Shown: positions 8,569-17,087 of the stretch, piece by piece | Position numbering within the stretch: position 1 is the first letter of the stretch | Layout: every line of letters starts with the position of its first letter | NCBI RefSeq assembly: GCF_009363535.1 | Contig: NZ_CP045369.1 | Location: forward strand, 4,103,001 to 4,167,000 | Direction of reading: 5' to 3' | DNA: 64,000 nt | Origin: Microbulbifer sp. THAF38 | GTDB lineage: Bacteria; Pseudomonadota; Gammaproteobacteria; Pseudomonadales; Cellvibrionaceae | Translations under genes and position numbers: made by a program | Notes under the pieces: model-generated | What the model was told of the DNA's origin: nothing | The model's input: the letters and a program-made list of their open reading frames with translations, nothing else | Database searches by the model: none

Positions 8569-9471
8569 CTACTTTATCCCAGCAAACAATACCTCAAACC
8601 AACGCAAATCCTCCGGCCCCAACTGAGCATTTTTGGCCAGCTTCTTATCCAGATACACGTCCTTATATACATGGTAAACCGCTCGCTCGGTCAACTCGCG
8701 CCAGCGCTCGCTATCCAACTCAGGGACTGAGCCATCGGCTAAATTGGGATCGGTCAATGGGTCGTGTTGGGTTTCAGTGGTTCTCAGCGCTAATTCCAAT
8801 TCTTGTAGAATCGGATTGATCACCTTGAGGGTATTGGATTTGGAAAACTGCTTGGCAACTTCTTCCTCTGCCTGGCGAAGCATTTTTTTGCTCTGTAATT
8901 CCGATAGCTTTTCTCCGGCTGGGCGCAAGCCGAATTTATTGACCAGGCCACTCATACCGGGCAGCACCGCCTTGGCTGCCAGCCCGGCACCGATCAGGGG
9001 GTTAAACACAGCGGCAACACCCCCAACTAATAGCATACCAACGGTCAATTTTCTATCGAGTTTGTCGATATCATCCGCCAGTCTTTCGAGAGAACTCTTT
9101 CCAGAATTTCCCTTTTCCAGGGATAACTCTACGGCGCTCTCCACCATAAATTTACGTAAACTCCCCTCATAATAGGAGTTGGGAAAGTGAAATATTCGGC
9201 GTTTGGGTAGATCATTTACCTCTGGGGCATCATCAGGCAAACAACGCATTGTGTGCAGAGTAAAGCCAGTTTGTGAGAGTTTATAGGGGATCACAAAGTA
9301 GTGCTTTTCATCGTATCTCTGCACAAAATTCTCACTGCGCTCCGCAGAAGAAAATATTGGCAGTCCGGCAACTACTTCTTGAAAAACTTTTAAACTGCCG
9401 GTGATTTCAGCTGGCACTTTACGGGAAAGGTCAATCAGGCCCTTCTTGCCTTTATCGAAATATTGCTTCAT
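8569..9471 (-). CDS. Protein of unknown function with central hydrophobic segment
   Basis: A 300-residue protein I do not recognise. It is charged at both ends; residues about 143-170 (TVGMLLVGGVAAVFNPLIGAG and onward) are Gly/Ala-rich and hydrophobic, enough for one or two membrane-associated helices. Residues 190-225 are Lys/Glu-rich and probably helical. There is no signal peptide; the ATG at 9471 begins MKQYFDKGKKGL. The N-terminal third has a strand pattern (KHYFVIPYKLSQTGFTLHTM). It stands alone between a convergent outer-membrane protein gene and a co-oriented gamma-glutamylcyclotransferase-like gene. No catalytic motif is evident. Confidence 0.8.
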   Translation of the reverse strand: MKQYFDKGKKGLIDLSRKVPAEITGSLKVFQEVVAGLPIFSSAERSENFVQRYDEKHYFVIPYKLSQTGFTLHTMRCLPDDAPEVNDLPKRRIFHFPNSYYEGSLRKFMVESAVELSLEKGNSGKSSLERLADDIDKLDRKLTVGMLLVGGVAAVFNPLIGAGLAAKAVLPGMSGLVNKFGLRPAGEKLSELQSKKMLRQAEEEVAKQFSKSNTLKVINPILQELELALRTTETQHDPLTDPNLADGSVPELDSERWRELTERAVYHVYKDVYLDKKLAKNAQLGPEDLRWFEVLFAGIK

Positions 9472-9611
9472 ATCCGTTTATTCACTGGGGAGCTAAGAAT
9501 CACTTAGAACGATTCGCAGTATTCCTTAGGCCTTTTTGAATCCATTTCCCTGTGAAAAATATCCCTTGCCTAGGTATTGTTAAAAGGTTAATGGCATTAA
9601 GTGAGAATGCT

Positions 9612-9947
9612 TTAATTAGCTTCGGCATAAATCCAAGCTTTTGTACAAGATTTCAACTTGGCGGCAACCCGCTGATAGGCATCCACTTCATAGGCATCAG
9701 ATTGAGCGAGTTCTTCGGCAGAAATCTCAAAGACCGTTCCCTCAACTTCGTCAGAGAAATTCCCGGTATATTTCAGAATGGGATGAAATTCCTTGCCACT
9801 AGTTTGAATAACCTGTGGATCTATGATTCTTATCTCGGAAAGCTGATAGCCAATTAAGATATCTCCAGATCCCTTTAACTTACGTCCAAAAGTTTCCAGC
9901 TGGACATTCTCCTGCTGAAGCGTACCGTAAGAAAATAAACGTTCCAT
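9612..9947 (-). CDS. Gamma-glutamylcyclotransferase-like (AIG2/GGCT family) protein
   Basis: A 111-residue protein starting MERLFSYGTLQQENV. The YGTLQ motif (residues 7-11) is the substrate-binding signature of the GGCT/AIG2-like fold; the acidic residue expected in catalysis is in EELAQSDAYE (about residues 77-86). Members cleave gamma-glutamyl amines or dipeptides to 5-oxoproline. Cytoplasmic, single domain. ATG start; no clear operon partner. The specific substrate is unknown. Confidence 0.88.
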   Translation of the reverse strand: MERLFSYGTLQQENVQLETFGRKLKGSGDILIGYQLSEIRIIDPQVIQTSGKEFHPILKYTGNFSDEVEGTVFEISAEELAQSDAYEVDAYQRVAAKLKSCTKAWIYAEAN

Positions 9948-10391
9948 AGTTCAAGCCTTAATCCTGCTAATAACTTACTGGCTGCAATGTAAAAATACAC
10001 CCGCTATATCGCCAGGGTATTTTACCTGTTTAGAATCGGGTAAAAGAAGCCCCAAAGTAGTGGCCCTGTAGATTTAAGTTCTTTCTCTTAAAACTGGGAA
10101 AACCTACCAGCTAGCTGTATTTCAGGTTAATAACCAGTGATTCACTTATTCCTTTTTGATGTGACTGGCCTAAGACACCGACCTTAACATCCCTTGGACC
10201 TGCATTGGTAAAAACCTGTGCTAACCCATCCCGCAGCTGAGGCTGAGTATACGGCGAGCTGCTTTGGGGAAATCTCTAACCTGCGCCTTGCCCCAACTAG
10301 GGTGCGCATGGATTTTGCCCCCAGGAAGGCAATGGTTTGACTCTAAACCCATGGTTGTTTACACGGCCCACTGGCAATAGAGAGGTGTGTA
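9948..10391. other. Intergenic region, 444 bases, upstream of L,D-transpeptidase
   Basis: No open frame of note. Contains GC-rich inverted segments near 10282-10306 (GCGCCTTG...GGTGCGC). It must hold the promoters of the two divergent genes, but I see no clear -35/-10 pair or known RNA. Confidence 0.4.
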
Positions 10392-11231
10392 ATGCATAAC
10401 CGACCTTCGCTGCAAAACCATCAAACTTTACCTACACGACAGAAAACATCCCTACAAAAAGTACAAGGAACTCTACGTAAAAACGCTTCATTCGCCGCTG
10501 CGCTGATGGTTGTAGGATCGGCAATATTGGCCCCCCTGGCCTATGCTGCAGATTATTCCAATCCTTACTCCCGCCAGGGCTCAAGGTATGTCGCTCATCA
10601 GGGACATGGAGGGCATTATGACCGGCACTCCAGATACAGCAGGGATTACAGGTACCGAAGAGAGTACAGAGGACACTCGCGATACAACAGGAATCAAAGA
10701 AGTTATTCTCGATACAACCAGAACCAAAGGAGCTATTCTCGATACGGCAGATATCAACGGGCACAGCCACAGAATGGCCGTCATATGTGGTTTAAAGCCA
10801 ACGTTCAAGGCACACCGCGTATTGTGATCGACCTCAGTGACCAGATGGCCTACTTCTACAAGGGCGGACGTCTTGCCGGCATGTCCCCGGTCTCTACCGG
10901 TAAACCCGGCCACCGTACACCTACTGGCAACTTCCGTATTTCAGAGAAGAAATACAGTCACCGCTCAAACCTGTACGGTCACTATGTAAGTTCCCGAGGC
11001 TATGTAGTGCGCAGTAATGTGGATGTGCGCCGTCACCGTAAACCTGCCGGGTCTCGTTTCCGCGGAGCCTCTATGGATTACATGATGCGGATTAATGGTC
11101 CGGTCACCATGCACGCCGGTTATGTACCCGGCTACCCGGCCTCCCACGGCTGTATCCGTATCCCCTGGCATATGGCGAAAATCTTCTACAGCCACGCCAG
11201 AGTCGGTACTAAGGTATCCGTCGTGCCCTAG
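10392..11231 (+). CDS. L,D-transpeptidase (YkuD domain) with Arg/Tyr/Ser-rich N-terminal tether
   Basis: A 279-residue exported protein. A long signal peptide (cleavage near APLAYA, about residue 53) is followed by a low-complexity segment, residues 55-130, rich in Arg, Tyr, Ser and Gly with a repeated RSYSRYNQNQ unit. The YkuD catalytic domain is residues 135-279, with the active-site motif HAGYVPGYPASHGCIRIP; the nucleophile is Cys254. The domain forms 3-3 cross-links in peptidoglycan or attaches proteins to it. The basic, aromatic tether may bind the cell wall or anionic polymer (inference). ATG start with GAGGTG upstream; a strong terminator follows. Confidence 0.92.
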   Translation: MHNRPSLQNHQTLPTRQKTSLQKVQGTLRKNASFAAALMVVGSAILAPLAYAADYSNPYSRQGSRYVAHQGHGGHYDRHSRYSRDYRYRREYRGHSRYNRNQRSYSRYNQNQRSYSRYGRYQRAQPQNGRHMWFKANVQGTPRIVIDLSDQMAYFYKGGRLAGMSPVSTGKPGHRTPTGNFRISEKKYSHRSNLYGHYVSSRGYVVRSNVDVRRHRKPAGSRFRGASMDYMMRINGPVTMHAGYVPGYPASHGCIRIPWHMAKIFYSHARVGTKVSVVP

Positions 11232-11265
11232 GCAAAACCTGCGTGCTTGCTAAAAAGGCACCATA

Positions 11266-11295
11266 AAAAAGGCGGACTTAACAGTCCGCCTTTTT
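11266..11295. terminator. Bidirectional Rho-independent terminator
   Basis: Perfect stem AAAAAGGCGGACT / AGTCCGCCTTTTT (13 bp) with a 4-base loop, A tract on one side and T tract on the other. It lies between the convergent L,D-transpeptidase and alanine symporter genes and can serve both. Confidence 0.92.
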
Positions 11296-11316
11296 CTTTG
11301 TCTGGAAAAACTGCTG

Positions 11317-12723
11317 TTATTGAGAGACTTCTGCCCCTTCTCGCTTTGCAGTTTCCATACGGGTGAAATAATCGTGAGCTGCACGGTTAACGTGTCTTGC
11401 CAGCAATAATGTAGAAAGCATGGTGGGTACGGCCATTACGGCGTACATACCGATAATAATGCTGTTAACCGCGCTCAAAGACGCGACCGCACCCAATACA
11501 ATCAGAACCATATAGAGTCCGGTATACAGCCCCTGCCAACGGCCACCGAAAAGAAATACATAGCACTTCATACCGTAATACCAACAAGTGACGATGGTGC
11601 TAAAAGCCAGGGGAAAAACCATAAACAGCAGCAGAATGGGGCCCAATTGACCAAACACTTGAGAAAACGCCTGGGCAGTCAGAGTCACACCGGCCACCCC
11701 CTCACCCTGTTGCCAGGCGCCAGTGAGTAGTATCACCAGAGCGGTACAGGTGCAGATCAGCAGGGTATCTACGATAGGCCCGAGCATAGCCACCACGCCT
11801 TCGCGCACTGGCTCGCGGGTTTTTGCCGCACCATGGGCCAAAGATTCCGTACCGATTCCCGCCTCGTTGGAGAAAGCCCCACGGCTTACGCCAATGGTAA
11901 TTACCGTACCCAAGGCACCGCCTGCAATCGCCTGGCCACTAAACGCATCGCTAAAAATCAGGGCAAATGCCGCGGGCACCTGCTCCCAAAAACTCGCTAT
12001 CACGATCAGAGTCATTACCAGATAAAACAGTACCATGCCCGGTACTATGCGCGCGGAGAATTTACCGATGCGCTGGATACGCCCGGCAATCACATAGGCA
12101 GAGGCGATCGCAATTAATAAACCAATGACAAAATCAAACAATAGCGAACCACCCGGTGCGACCCAGCCCATCGGCTCGGCGAAGGATTCACGTAACAATT
12201 GAGTAGTCTGATTAGACTGGAATACCGGCAACATACCGCACAGCCCCGCCACGGCAAACAGCACCGCCAGCGGTGTCCAGCGCTTGCCCAAGCCTTCGCG
12301 AATCACATACATGGGCCCGCCCTGCAGTTCCCCATTGGCATCGCGGCCACGGAACATCACCGCCAGAGTCGCGGTATAAAATTTGGTGGCCACACCCACT
12401 AAGGCCGTGATCCACATCCAGAAAATCGCCCCTGGGCCACCGGCAGTGATGGCAATGGCCACGCCGGCAATATTGCCCAAACCCAAAGTGCCAGAGAGCG
12501 CGGTGGAGAGTGCCTGGCTATGGTTTACCTGGCCGGGATCATTGGGGTCATCATAACGGCCACTCAACAAGCCAATGCTATGGCTCAAATGGCGGTAGGG
12601 GCGGCCCCGGGAATAAATCAGCAGTGCCAAACCACCGCCAACCAGTAACACCAATAAAGGCGGCCCCCAAACAAAATTAGCGAAGGCCTGTAAGGCCCGA
12701 TCAATGGCATCGAAAAAAGACAT
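11317..12723 (-). CDS. Sodium:alanine symporter family (AGCS) protein
   Basis: A 468-residue inner-membrane protein with about 11 hydrophobic helices. GTLGLGNIAGVAIAITAGGPGAIFWMW (in part; residues about 80-106) is the AGCS signature, and GAFSNEAGIGTESLAHGAA is the second conserved block. The family imports alanine, glycine or D-alanine with Na+. I chose the ATG at 12723, giving MSFFDAIDRAL; an upstream start would add 16 basic residues not usual in the family. It ends beside a shared terminator and is transcribed alone. Confidence 0.93.
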   Translation of the reverse strand: MSFFDAIDRALQAFANFVWGPPLLVLLVGGGLALLIYSRGRPYRHLSHSIGLLSGRYDDPNDPGQVNHSQALSTALSGTLGLGNIAGVAIAITAGGPGAIFWMWITALVGVATKFYTATLAVMFRGRDANGELQGGPMYVIREGLGKRWTPLAVLFAVAGLCGMLPVFQSNQTTQLLRESFAEPMGWVAPGGSLLFDFVIGLLIAIASAYVIAGRIQRIGKFSARIVPGMVLFYLVMTLIVIASFWEQVPAAFALIFSDAFSGQAIAGGALGTVITIGVSRGAFSNEAGIGTESLAHGAAKTREPVREGVVAMLGPIVDTLLICTCTALVILLTGAWQQGEGVAGVTLTAQAFSQVFGQLGPILLLFMVFPLAFSTIVTCWYYGMKCYVFLFGGRWQGLYTGLYMVLIVLGAVASLSAVNSIIIGMYAVMAVPTMLSTLLLARHVNRAAHDYFTRMETAKREGAEVSQ

Positions 12724-12854
12724 AAGCTTGCGTCGTTTTCTGTAAGACACCGCCAGTCTAGGTAGGCTCACACCAAGCTGTCAAAATGCTCCCATGAAAT
12801 CCCATAGGTCAATCAATGCGAAGATTTTGGAAAAACAGGGAATCCCAGCAATAA

Positions 12855-12877
12855 AAAAGCCCCAAATAGGGGCTTTT
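12855..12877 (-). terminator. Rho-independent terminator of sugar MFS gene
   Basis: AAAAGCCCC / GGGGCTTTT stem with loop AAATA; on the minus strand it is followed by a T run. It lies 25 bases after the MFS stop codon. Confidence 0.85.
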
Positions 12878-12901
12878 CTAACGATCTTTTACGGCTTTTT
12901 A

Positions 12902-14407
12902 TCAAGCTGTAGTAGTTGCCTTTAATGCGGGCTCGGGTTCTGAACTCTCCCTCACAAGCGCCACCGATATAGCGCCAAGCAGCATACACACCCCCGCCAA
13001 AACAATGATGTAAATTGCCTGGTTTTCGAAAACTGTTTTCAATATCAAGCCAGCTGCCAGGGCGGAAACAATCTGCGGTGCGGCGATAGTGAAATTAAAA
13101 ATCCCCATATAAACACCCGTTTTATCCGCCGGCAGCGAGTCGGAGAGGATCGCATAGGGCATCGCCAGAATTGCGGCCCAGGCAATCCCCACTCCCACCA
13201 TCGGTAACAATAACCCCAGGGCGCCACTGGGTACGGAAACTTCTGTGATCAACAGATTCACTTGCGTAGGCTCGCCCCCCTGGAAGAACAGGAAGCTGAT
13301 GTAGCCCAAACCGCCCAGTGCCAGCGATAGGGAGTAAGTCAGCTTACGCCCCAGTACCTGAGACAAACGGGCCAGGACAATGGAGAAGATCGCTGCGAAC
13401 AGGGAGTAAGCAGCAAAAATAATTCCTACCCAGTCACCGGCAGCACCCTTAGCGGCAGCGATATGTGCGGGAATTTCTTTGACGCTTTCCAGGTAAGCTG
13501 GATCAAACCACTTGGCTTCCACTCCCCAAACATGCTGAGTGATCGCAGGCGTGGTGTAAACCCACATAATAAACAGGGCAAACCAGGAGAAGAATTGCAC
13601 CAGGGCCAGCTGGCGCATAGTGCGCGGCATTTTCATTAGCAGCTGGAAAAAACCGATCAAGCGCTTTGCCAGTGGGGCTTTTTGCTGTCGCTCCCGCTCA
13701 AGTTGCGCAGAGTCGAGACCTTTATAGGCATTGTACTGCTCCGGCGGATACTCTTTGGTGCGCAGCACAGTCCACAACACACTACCCAGCAGCACTGTGG
13801 CGCCGATATAGAAAGCCCATATAACGGAGGGCGCCACCTCTCCCGCACGGGCAGTATTTTCCAGACCAATCACATTAGTCAGGATGAATGGCAACATGGA
13901 GCCGAAGATGGCGCCAATGTTAATCAGCAAAGACTGTATCGAGTAACCCAGGGTGCGCTGCTCTGATGGCACCATATCGGACACCAGTGCGCGGAAAGGC
14001 TGCATGGTCACGTTAAAGGCCGCATCCATCATTGCCAACATAACGCCGCCGAAAATAATGGGGGCCACTATCGCCACCACAATCCCGGCATTGGGCATAA
14101 ACGCCATCCCCAGGGCTGCGGCGATGGCACCAAAAAGGATAAAGGGGTTGCGGCGACCGAAGCGACTCCAGGTCCGGTCCGAGGCTGAACCCACGATCGG
14201 CTGTACGATCAGTCCCATGAGCGGCGCCACTATCCAGAATAGAGACAGGGAGTGAAGGTCCGCCCCCAGATCAGACAAGATTCTACTGGCATTGGCATTT
14301 TGCAGAGAAAAGCCAAATTGCACCCCGAGAAAACCGAGACTGACATTCCACACCTGCCAAAAGGGCAGACGGGGCTGTTGAATAGGATTGGGCTCTGATT
14401 GGCTCAT
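12902..14407 (-). CDS. MFS sugar (probable maltose/maltodextrin) transporter
   Basis: A 501-residue major facilitator with 12 hydrophobic segments. The loop 2-3 motif appears as GSASDRTWSRFGRRNPFI (about residues 73-90), typical of the glycoside-pentoside-hexuronide / SLC45-like sugar branch that includes bacterial maltose permeases. I chose the ATG at 14407 (MSQSEPNPIQQ); an upstream start gives 18 extra residues without a better ribosome-binding site. It is divergent from the GH31 alpha-glucosidase and GH13 amylase genes, and the shared 186-base promoter region carries a G-rich dyad found at three other starch genes here. Its likely job is import of glucose or maltose released in the periplasm. 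Maltose specificity is inferred from context. Confidence 0.88.
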   Translation of the reverse strand: MSQSEPNPIQQPRLPFWQVWNVSLGFLGVQFGFSLQNANASRILSDLGADLHSLSLFWIVAPLMGLIVQPIVGSASDRTWSRFGRRNPFILFGAIAAALGMAFMPNAGIVVAIVAPIIFGGVMLAMMDAAFNVTMQPFRALVSDMVPSEQRTLGYSIQSLLINIGAIFGSMLPFILTNVIGLENTARAGEVAPSVIWAFYIGATVLLGSVLWTVLRTKEYPPEQYNAYKGLDSAQLERERQQKAPLAKRLIGFFQLLMKMPRTMRQLALVQFFSWFALFIMWVYTTPAITQHVWGVEAKWFDPAYLESVKEIPAHIAAAKGAAGDWVGIIFAAYSLFAAIFSIVLARLSQVLGRKLTYSLSLALGGLGYISFLFFQGGEPTQVNLLITEVSVPSGALGLLLPMVGVGIAWAAILAMPYAILSDSLPADKTGVYMGIFNFTIAAPQIVSALAAGLILKTVFENQAIYIIVLAGVCMLLGAISVALVRESSEPEPALKATTTA

Positions 14408-14468
14408 AGGGTCACCGCATCTCTCGTTATGCTTATTTTGCCATTCTGACACGCCCACCACAGACCTC

Positions 14469-14493
14469 CATCCTCCCCCCAGCGGGGAGGATG
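14469..14493. promoter_or_regulatory. Starch-regulon dyad, site A (MalT-box-like)
   Basis: Perfect inverted repeat CATCCTCCCC-CCAGC-GGGGAGGATG. Each half, read as GGGGAGGATG, differs by one base from the E. coli MalT box GGGGA(T/G)GAGG. It lies midway between the divergent MFS (start 14407) and GH31 (start 14594) genes. Related dyads stand before the secreted amylase, the periplasmic amylase and the TonB receptor. A TAGGATAAACT sequence about 20 bases to the right could be a -10 region for the GH31 side. Confidence 0.7.
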
Positions 14494-14593
14494 CGGGCCA
14501 GATTCTGCGCTTTAGGATAAACTCAGGCCCATGCGTATACGCCGGGCCAACACGAAACTGTGAATCCTAATCAAGCAACTGAAGTCCCGCGCG

Positions 14594-17035
14594 ATGATCC
14601 TAAAACTCCCACTCCTGCGCCTGGTGTGCCTCGCAGCTACACTCTGCCTGAGCGCTCAATCCCTGGCCGCTGAACAGCGCAACTACCGCGATCACACCAT
14701 GAGCGAAGACTCACTAACTGTACAGACGAGTGAGGGCGAGGTCACCCTCACACCGGTTGGTCCGTCAGCGCTATCGGTGCACTATCGCCGCGAAGGCCTG
14801 AAGCAGTTGCCCTCATTCGCGTTAGCCACCAGTTCTGCTGGCCGATCCGAGGCGACGCTGGAGCAACAAGGGGACAAACTCGTTTACCGCACTGGCTCGC
14901 TTACTGCAGTCATCCACAAGTCTCCCTTCCGAATCGAGTACTTGCGCGGCAGCGAACAAATCCTGAGTGAAGAGAGTGGTTTCTTTGCCACCGAGACGAT
15001 GCGCGGATTCCGTTTCGCACTGTCGCCAGAGGAAAAACTGCTGGGTGGCGGAGAGCGGGTTATGGGGATGGACCGTCGCGGTCAACGCCTGCCCCTGTAT
15101 AACCGTGCCCATTACGGATACACCACCGAATCCAACCAGATGTATTTTTCCCTGCCAGCAGTACTGTCCAGCAACAAATACATTCTGCTGTTCGACAACT
15201 CTGCCACCGGCACCCTGGATCTGGGCGCAAACGAAGAAGATATCCTGCAATTTGAAGCTGTAGCCGGGCGCACCGCTTACATCGTGGTAGCCGGTGCGAC
15301 TTATCCACAGTTGCTGGAAAATTATGTATCCACCACCGGCAAACAGCCCCTGCCCCCCCGTTGGGCCCTGGGTAATTTCGCCTCCCGCTTTGGCTATCAC
15401 AGTGAAGCTGAAGTCCGCGCAACCGTGGATAAGTTTTCCGAAGAAGATTTCCCCCTGGACGCCCTGGTGTTGGACCTCTACTGGTTTGGCCCGGATATAA
15501 AAGGCCATATGGGCAACCTGGCCTGGGACAAGGAAGCCTTTCCCGAACCAGAAAAGATGATGGCCGACCTTAAAAAGCGCGGCATCAATACCATCCTGGT
15601 GACCGAGCCTTTTGTCCTCTCCACCTCCGAACGCTGGCAGGAAGCCGTGGCGAATAATGCCCTGGCGAAAAACCTGGCCGGAGAGCCCAAGCGTTTTGAT
15701 TTCTATTTCGGCAATACCGGCCTGATCGATGTCTTCTCTGAAGATGGTCGCGACTGGTTCTGGAATATTTACGACGGGTTATTGGAACAGGGCGTAGCCG
15801 GCTGGTGGGGCGACCTGGGTGAGCCGGAAGTTCACCCCTCCGATACCGTTCACGCAATCGGTATGGCCGATGAAATCCACAACGCCTTCGGCCACGCCTG
15901 GGCGCAATTACTGCACGAACGCCAAACGGCAAAATACCCAGAGCGCCGCCCCTTTATTATGATGCGCGCCGGTTTTGCCGGCTCCCAGCGCTACGGCATG
16001 ATTCCCTGGACCGGCGACGTCGCTCGGGAATGGGGTGGCTTACAGCCCCAGGTGGAATTGGCTCTGAGTATGGGCTTGCTGGGCTTTGGCTACACCCATT
16101 CAGACCTGGGCGGCTTTGCCGGTGGTGAGAAATTTGACCGCGAACTCTACATCCGCTGGTTACAGTACGGCGTATTCCAACCGGTTTACCGCCCGCACGC
16201 CCAGGAGCATATTGCTTCCGAGCCAGTTTTCCACGACCGCCGTACCCGCGATATCCTGCGCGAGTATGTAAAACTGCGCTATCGCCTGCTGCCCTACAAC
16301 TACACCCTCGCCTTCGAAAACAGCCAGACCGGCATGCCACTGATGCGCCCGCTGTTTTTCGAAAACGAAAGTGACCTGTCCCTACTGGACTACAAGGATG
16401 CCTACCTGTGGGGTCAGGATTTCCTCGTTGCCCCAGTCGTGGAGGAGGATGTGGATGAGGTCGCGGTAAAACTGCCCGGCGGCACCTGGTTCGATTACTG
16501 GACTGATGAACAATATTCTGGCGATCAGGCCCAGGTAGAAGTGGACCTGAAAACGATTCCTGTAATGGTGCGGGCCGGCGCCATTATTCCCACCATTGAC
16601 GATGTCCACAGCAGTCGTGATTACTCCAGTAAAAATCTGACCTTGGACTACTACGCGCACCCATCAGCAGCAAAGTCCGAGCGCTATGTTTATGAAGATG
16701 ATGGCGCTACCGCGCAGGCTTTTGAAAAAGGCAAATACGAGAAGCTACATTTCTCAGCTGAAAACAAACAGCAGGGTTTAACCTTCGCCTTTAATCGAGA
16801 AGGAGACGGTTATACCGGTATGCCGGAATCCCGCAAGGTCAATTTAAAGATCCACAACTGGCAACAAGTGCCTGCGCAGCTCGATGTTACCGGCGAATCC
16901 CTGCCTATTTTCGACAGTGAAAAAGACTTTGCTCAGGCACCCCGTGGGGCCTGGTACAACAAGCGCAAGCAGCAACTGCTGGTTAAATTTGACTGGCACA
17001 AAGAACCGCTGGATTTAGTGCTCAAAAATCAATAA
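14594..17035 (+). CDS. GH31 alpha-glucosidase, exported
   Basis: An 813-residue glycoside hydrolase family 31 enzyme with a signal peptide (cleavage near SLAAEQ, about residue 26). An N-terminal beta-sandwich precedes the (beta/alpha)8 barrel, which begins around residue 255 (PPRWALGNFASRFGYHSE). The catalytic nucleophile is the Asp in GWWGDLGEPE (about residue 407), and the sugar-binding DLYWFGPDIKG block is near residue 293. Two C-terminal beta-domains follow. GH31 enzymes release glucose from the non-reducing end of maltodextrins. ATG start; the next gene, a GH13 enzyme, begins 52 bases after its stop, so they form an operon. It is probably periplasmic or outer-membrane-associated. Confidence 0.93.
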   Translation: MILKLPLLRLVCLAATLCLSAQSLAAEQRNYRDHTMSEDSLTVQTSEGEVTLTPVGPSALSVHYRREGLKQLPSFALATSSAGRSEATLEQQGDKLVYRTGSLTAVIHKSPFRIEYLRGSEQILSEESGFFATETMRGFRFALSPEEKLLGGGERVMGMDRRGQRLPLYNRAHYGYTTESNQMYFSLPAVLSSNKYILLFDNSATGTLDLGANEEDILQFEAVAGRTAYIVVAGATYPQLLENYVSTTGKQPLPPRWALGNFASRFGYHSEAEVRATVDKFSEEDFPLDALVLDLYWFGPDIKGHMGNLAWDKEAFPEPEKMMADLKKRGINTILVTEPFVLSTSERWQEAVANNALAKNLAGEPKRFDFYFGNTGLIDVFSEDGRDWFWNIYDGLLEQGVAGWWGDLGEPEVHPSDTVHAIGMADEIHNAFGHAWAQLLHERQTAKYPERRPFIMMRAGFAGSQRYGMIPWTGDVAREWGGLQPQVELALSMGLLGFGYTHSDLGGFAGGEKFDRELYIRWLQYGVFQPVYRPHAQEHIASEPVFHDRRTRDILREYVKLRYRLLPYNYTLAFENSQTGMPLMRPLFFENESDLSLLDYKDAYLWGQDFLVAPVVEEDVDEVAVKLPGGTWFDYWTDEQYSGDQAQVEVDLKTIPVMVRAGAIIPTIDDVHSSRDYSSKNLTLDYYAHPSAAKSERYVYEDDGATAQAFEKGKYEKLHFSAENKQQGLTFAFNREGDGYTGMPESRKVNLKIHNWQQVPAQLDVTGESLPIFDSEKDFAQAPRGAWYNKRKQQLLVKFDWHKEPLDLVLKNQ

Positions 17036-17087
17036 TTCAGCAAACCGCTGTTCACTGACAAAAAAAATTTAAAGTCATCAGGAAACA

